Below are positions 63,836-64,000 of a stretch of 64,000 bases of DNA, piece after piece. The notes beneath the pieces are model-generated. The model was not told where the DNA came from, did no database searches, and was given only the letters and a program-made list of their open reading frames with translations. The translations under genes were made by a program, and so were the position numbers. The first letter of the stretch is position 1. Every line of letters begins with the position of its first letter. Source of the stretch: Chitinophagaceae bacterium (GTDB taxonomy: Bacteria > Bacteroidota > Bacteroidia > Chitinophagales > Chitinophagaceae); assembly GCA_947447265.1 (NCBI GenBank), contig CANFKC010000026.1:1-64000 (forward strand), given 5' to 3'.

Positions 63836-64000
63836 CACCTCCATCTTACTGCCCCGCGAACCCTTCACCAAAATAGAACTGTTTTGGGGTGCATTTTGGG
63901 CAACGTAATGTGCAGCATCAACTGATGTTTCAAACCAGCGGTAGGCGCCTTCGAGGCCTTTAAACTCTTTGCCTACAAGTATTACGTCGGCCCATGTGTA
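63815..64000 (-). CDS. murF: C-terminal fragment of MurF, UDP-MurNAc-tripeptide:D-Ala-D-Ala ligase
   Basis: The window's right edge contains the last 61 codons of a minus-strand gene whose 5' part lies beyond 64000. The reading frame gives YTWADVILVGKEFKGLE, then AHYVAQNAP, and ends NSSILVKGSRGSKMEVIL. The (I/V)LVKGSRGxKME motif is the C-terminal signature of MurF, which adds D-Ala-D-Ala in peptidoglycan precursor synthesis. The last residues NGEW and the stop TGA (63815-63817) come from the heptamer repeat, so this end has been altered by it. The full gene could not be checked. Confidence 0.8.
   Translation of the reverse strand, partial: YTWADVILVGKEFKGLEGAYRWFETSVDAAHYVAQNAPQNSSILVKGSRGSKMEVILNGEW

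Overview
The window looks like chromosomal DNA of a Bacteroidota bacterium, most likely a member of the Chitinophagaceae or a close relative. Three things point there. Four very large secreted proteins are built from Ig-like repeats and end in type IX secretion system (T9SS) type A sorting domains. Several genes are preceded by a Bacteroidota-type -7 promoter box (TAnnTTTG). The gene content is also typical: SusC/RagA-style TonB receptor, Panacea domain protein, BBP2-type porin, DUF2281/PIN toxin-antitoxin pair. I see no rRNA, tRNA, IS transposase, phage gene or CRISPR array.

Layout. 1-4613: a 94-bp tandem duplication, a lone MlaF-type ABC ATPase, a methylcrotonyl-CoA carboxylase-type beta subunit and an arylsulfotransferase-like secreted protein, all on the minus strand. 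4977-14334: a 1734-aa T9SS adhesin-like protein, TolC, an inositol monophosphatase family enzyme and a second arylsulfotransferase-like paralogue. 14331-16886: small secreted proteins and a SPOR-domain protein. 17264-31709: three more T9SS giants (828, 2372 and 1055 aa) with an orphan Panacea gene between two of them. 31935-40693: housekeeping and small envelope genes (M20 amidohydrolase, rhodanese, LD-carboxypeptidase, TPR protein, phosphohexomutase, cytosolic BtuF-like protein). 40817-47861: a metabolic block with cystathionine beta-synthase, SulP transporter plus carbonic anhydrase (inorganic carbon), and outer-membrane porin plus ammonium channel (nitrogen). 48524-57309: M1 peptidase, a VapBC-like module, a DUF445 protein, and a TonB receptor/DUF305 lipoprotein/UbiA operon. 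57669-64000: propionyl-CoA carboxylase-type beta subunit, a 106-bp repeat array interrupted by a GIY-YIG nuclease gene, an unpaired HsdR-like restriction helicase, and the 3' end of murF.

The most unusual content is in the non-coding DNA. Runs of 7-bp repeats of different sequence families lie almost flush against gene ends at about nine places, and in three cases (M1 peptidase, carboxylase, murF) they supply or overlap the stop codon. A 106-bp tandem array of the palindromic 'gtcattgcgag' type carries a GIY-YIG gene placed inside one repeat linker. An unknown gene at 38725-39300 is flanked by about 80-bp direct repeats. Together these suggest repeat families that either move small genes or are spread by them; this is an inference from arrangement, not a demonstrated mechanism.
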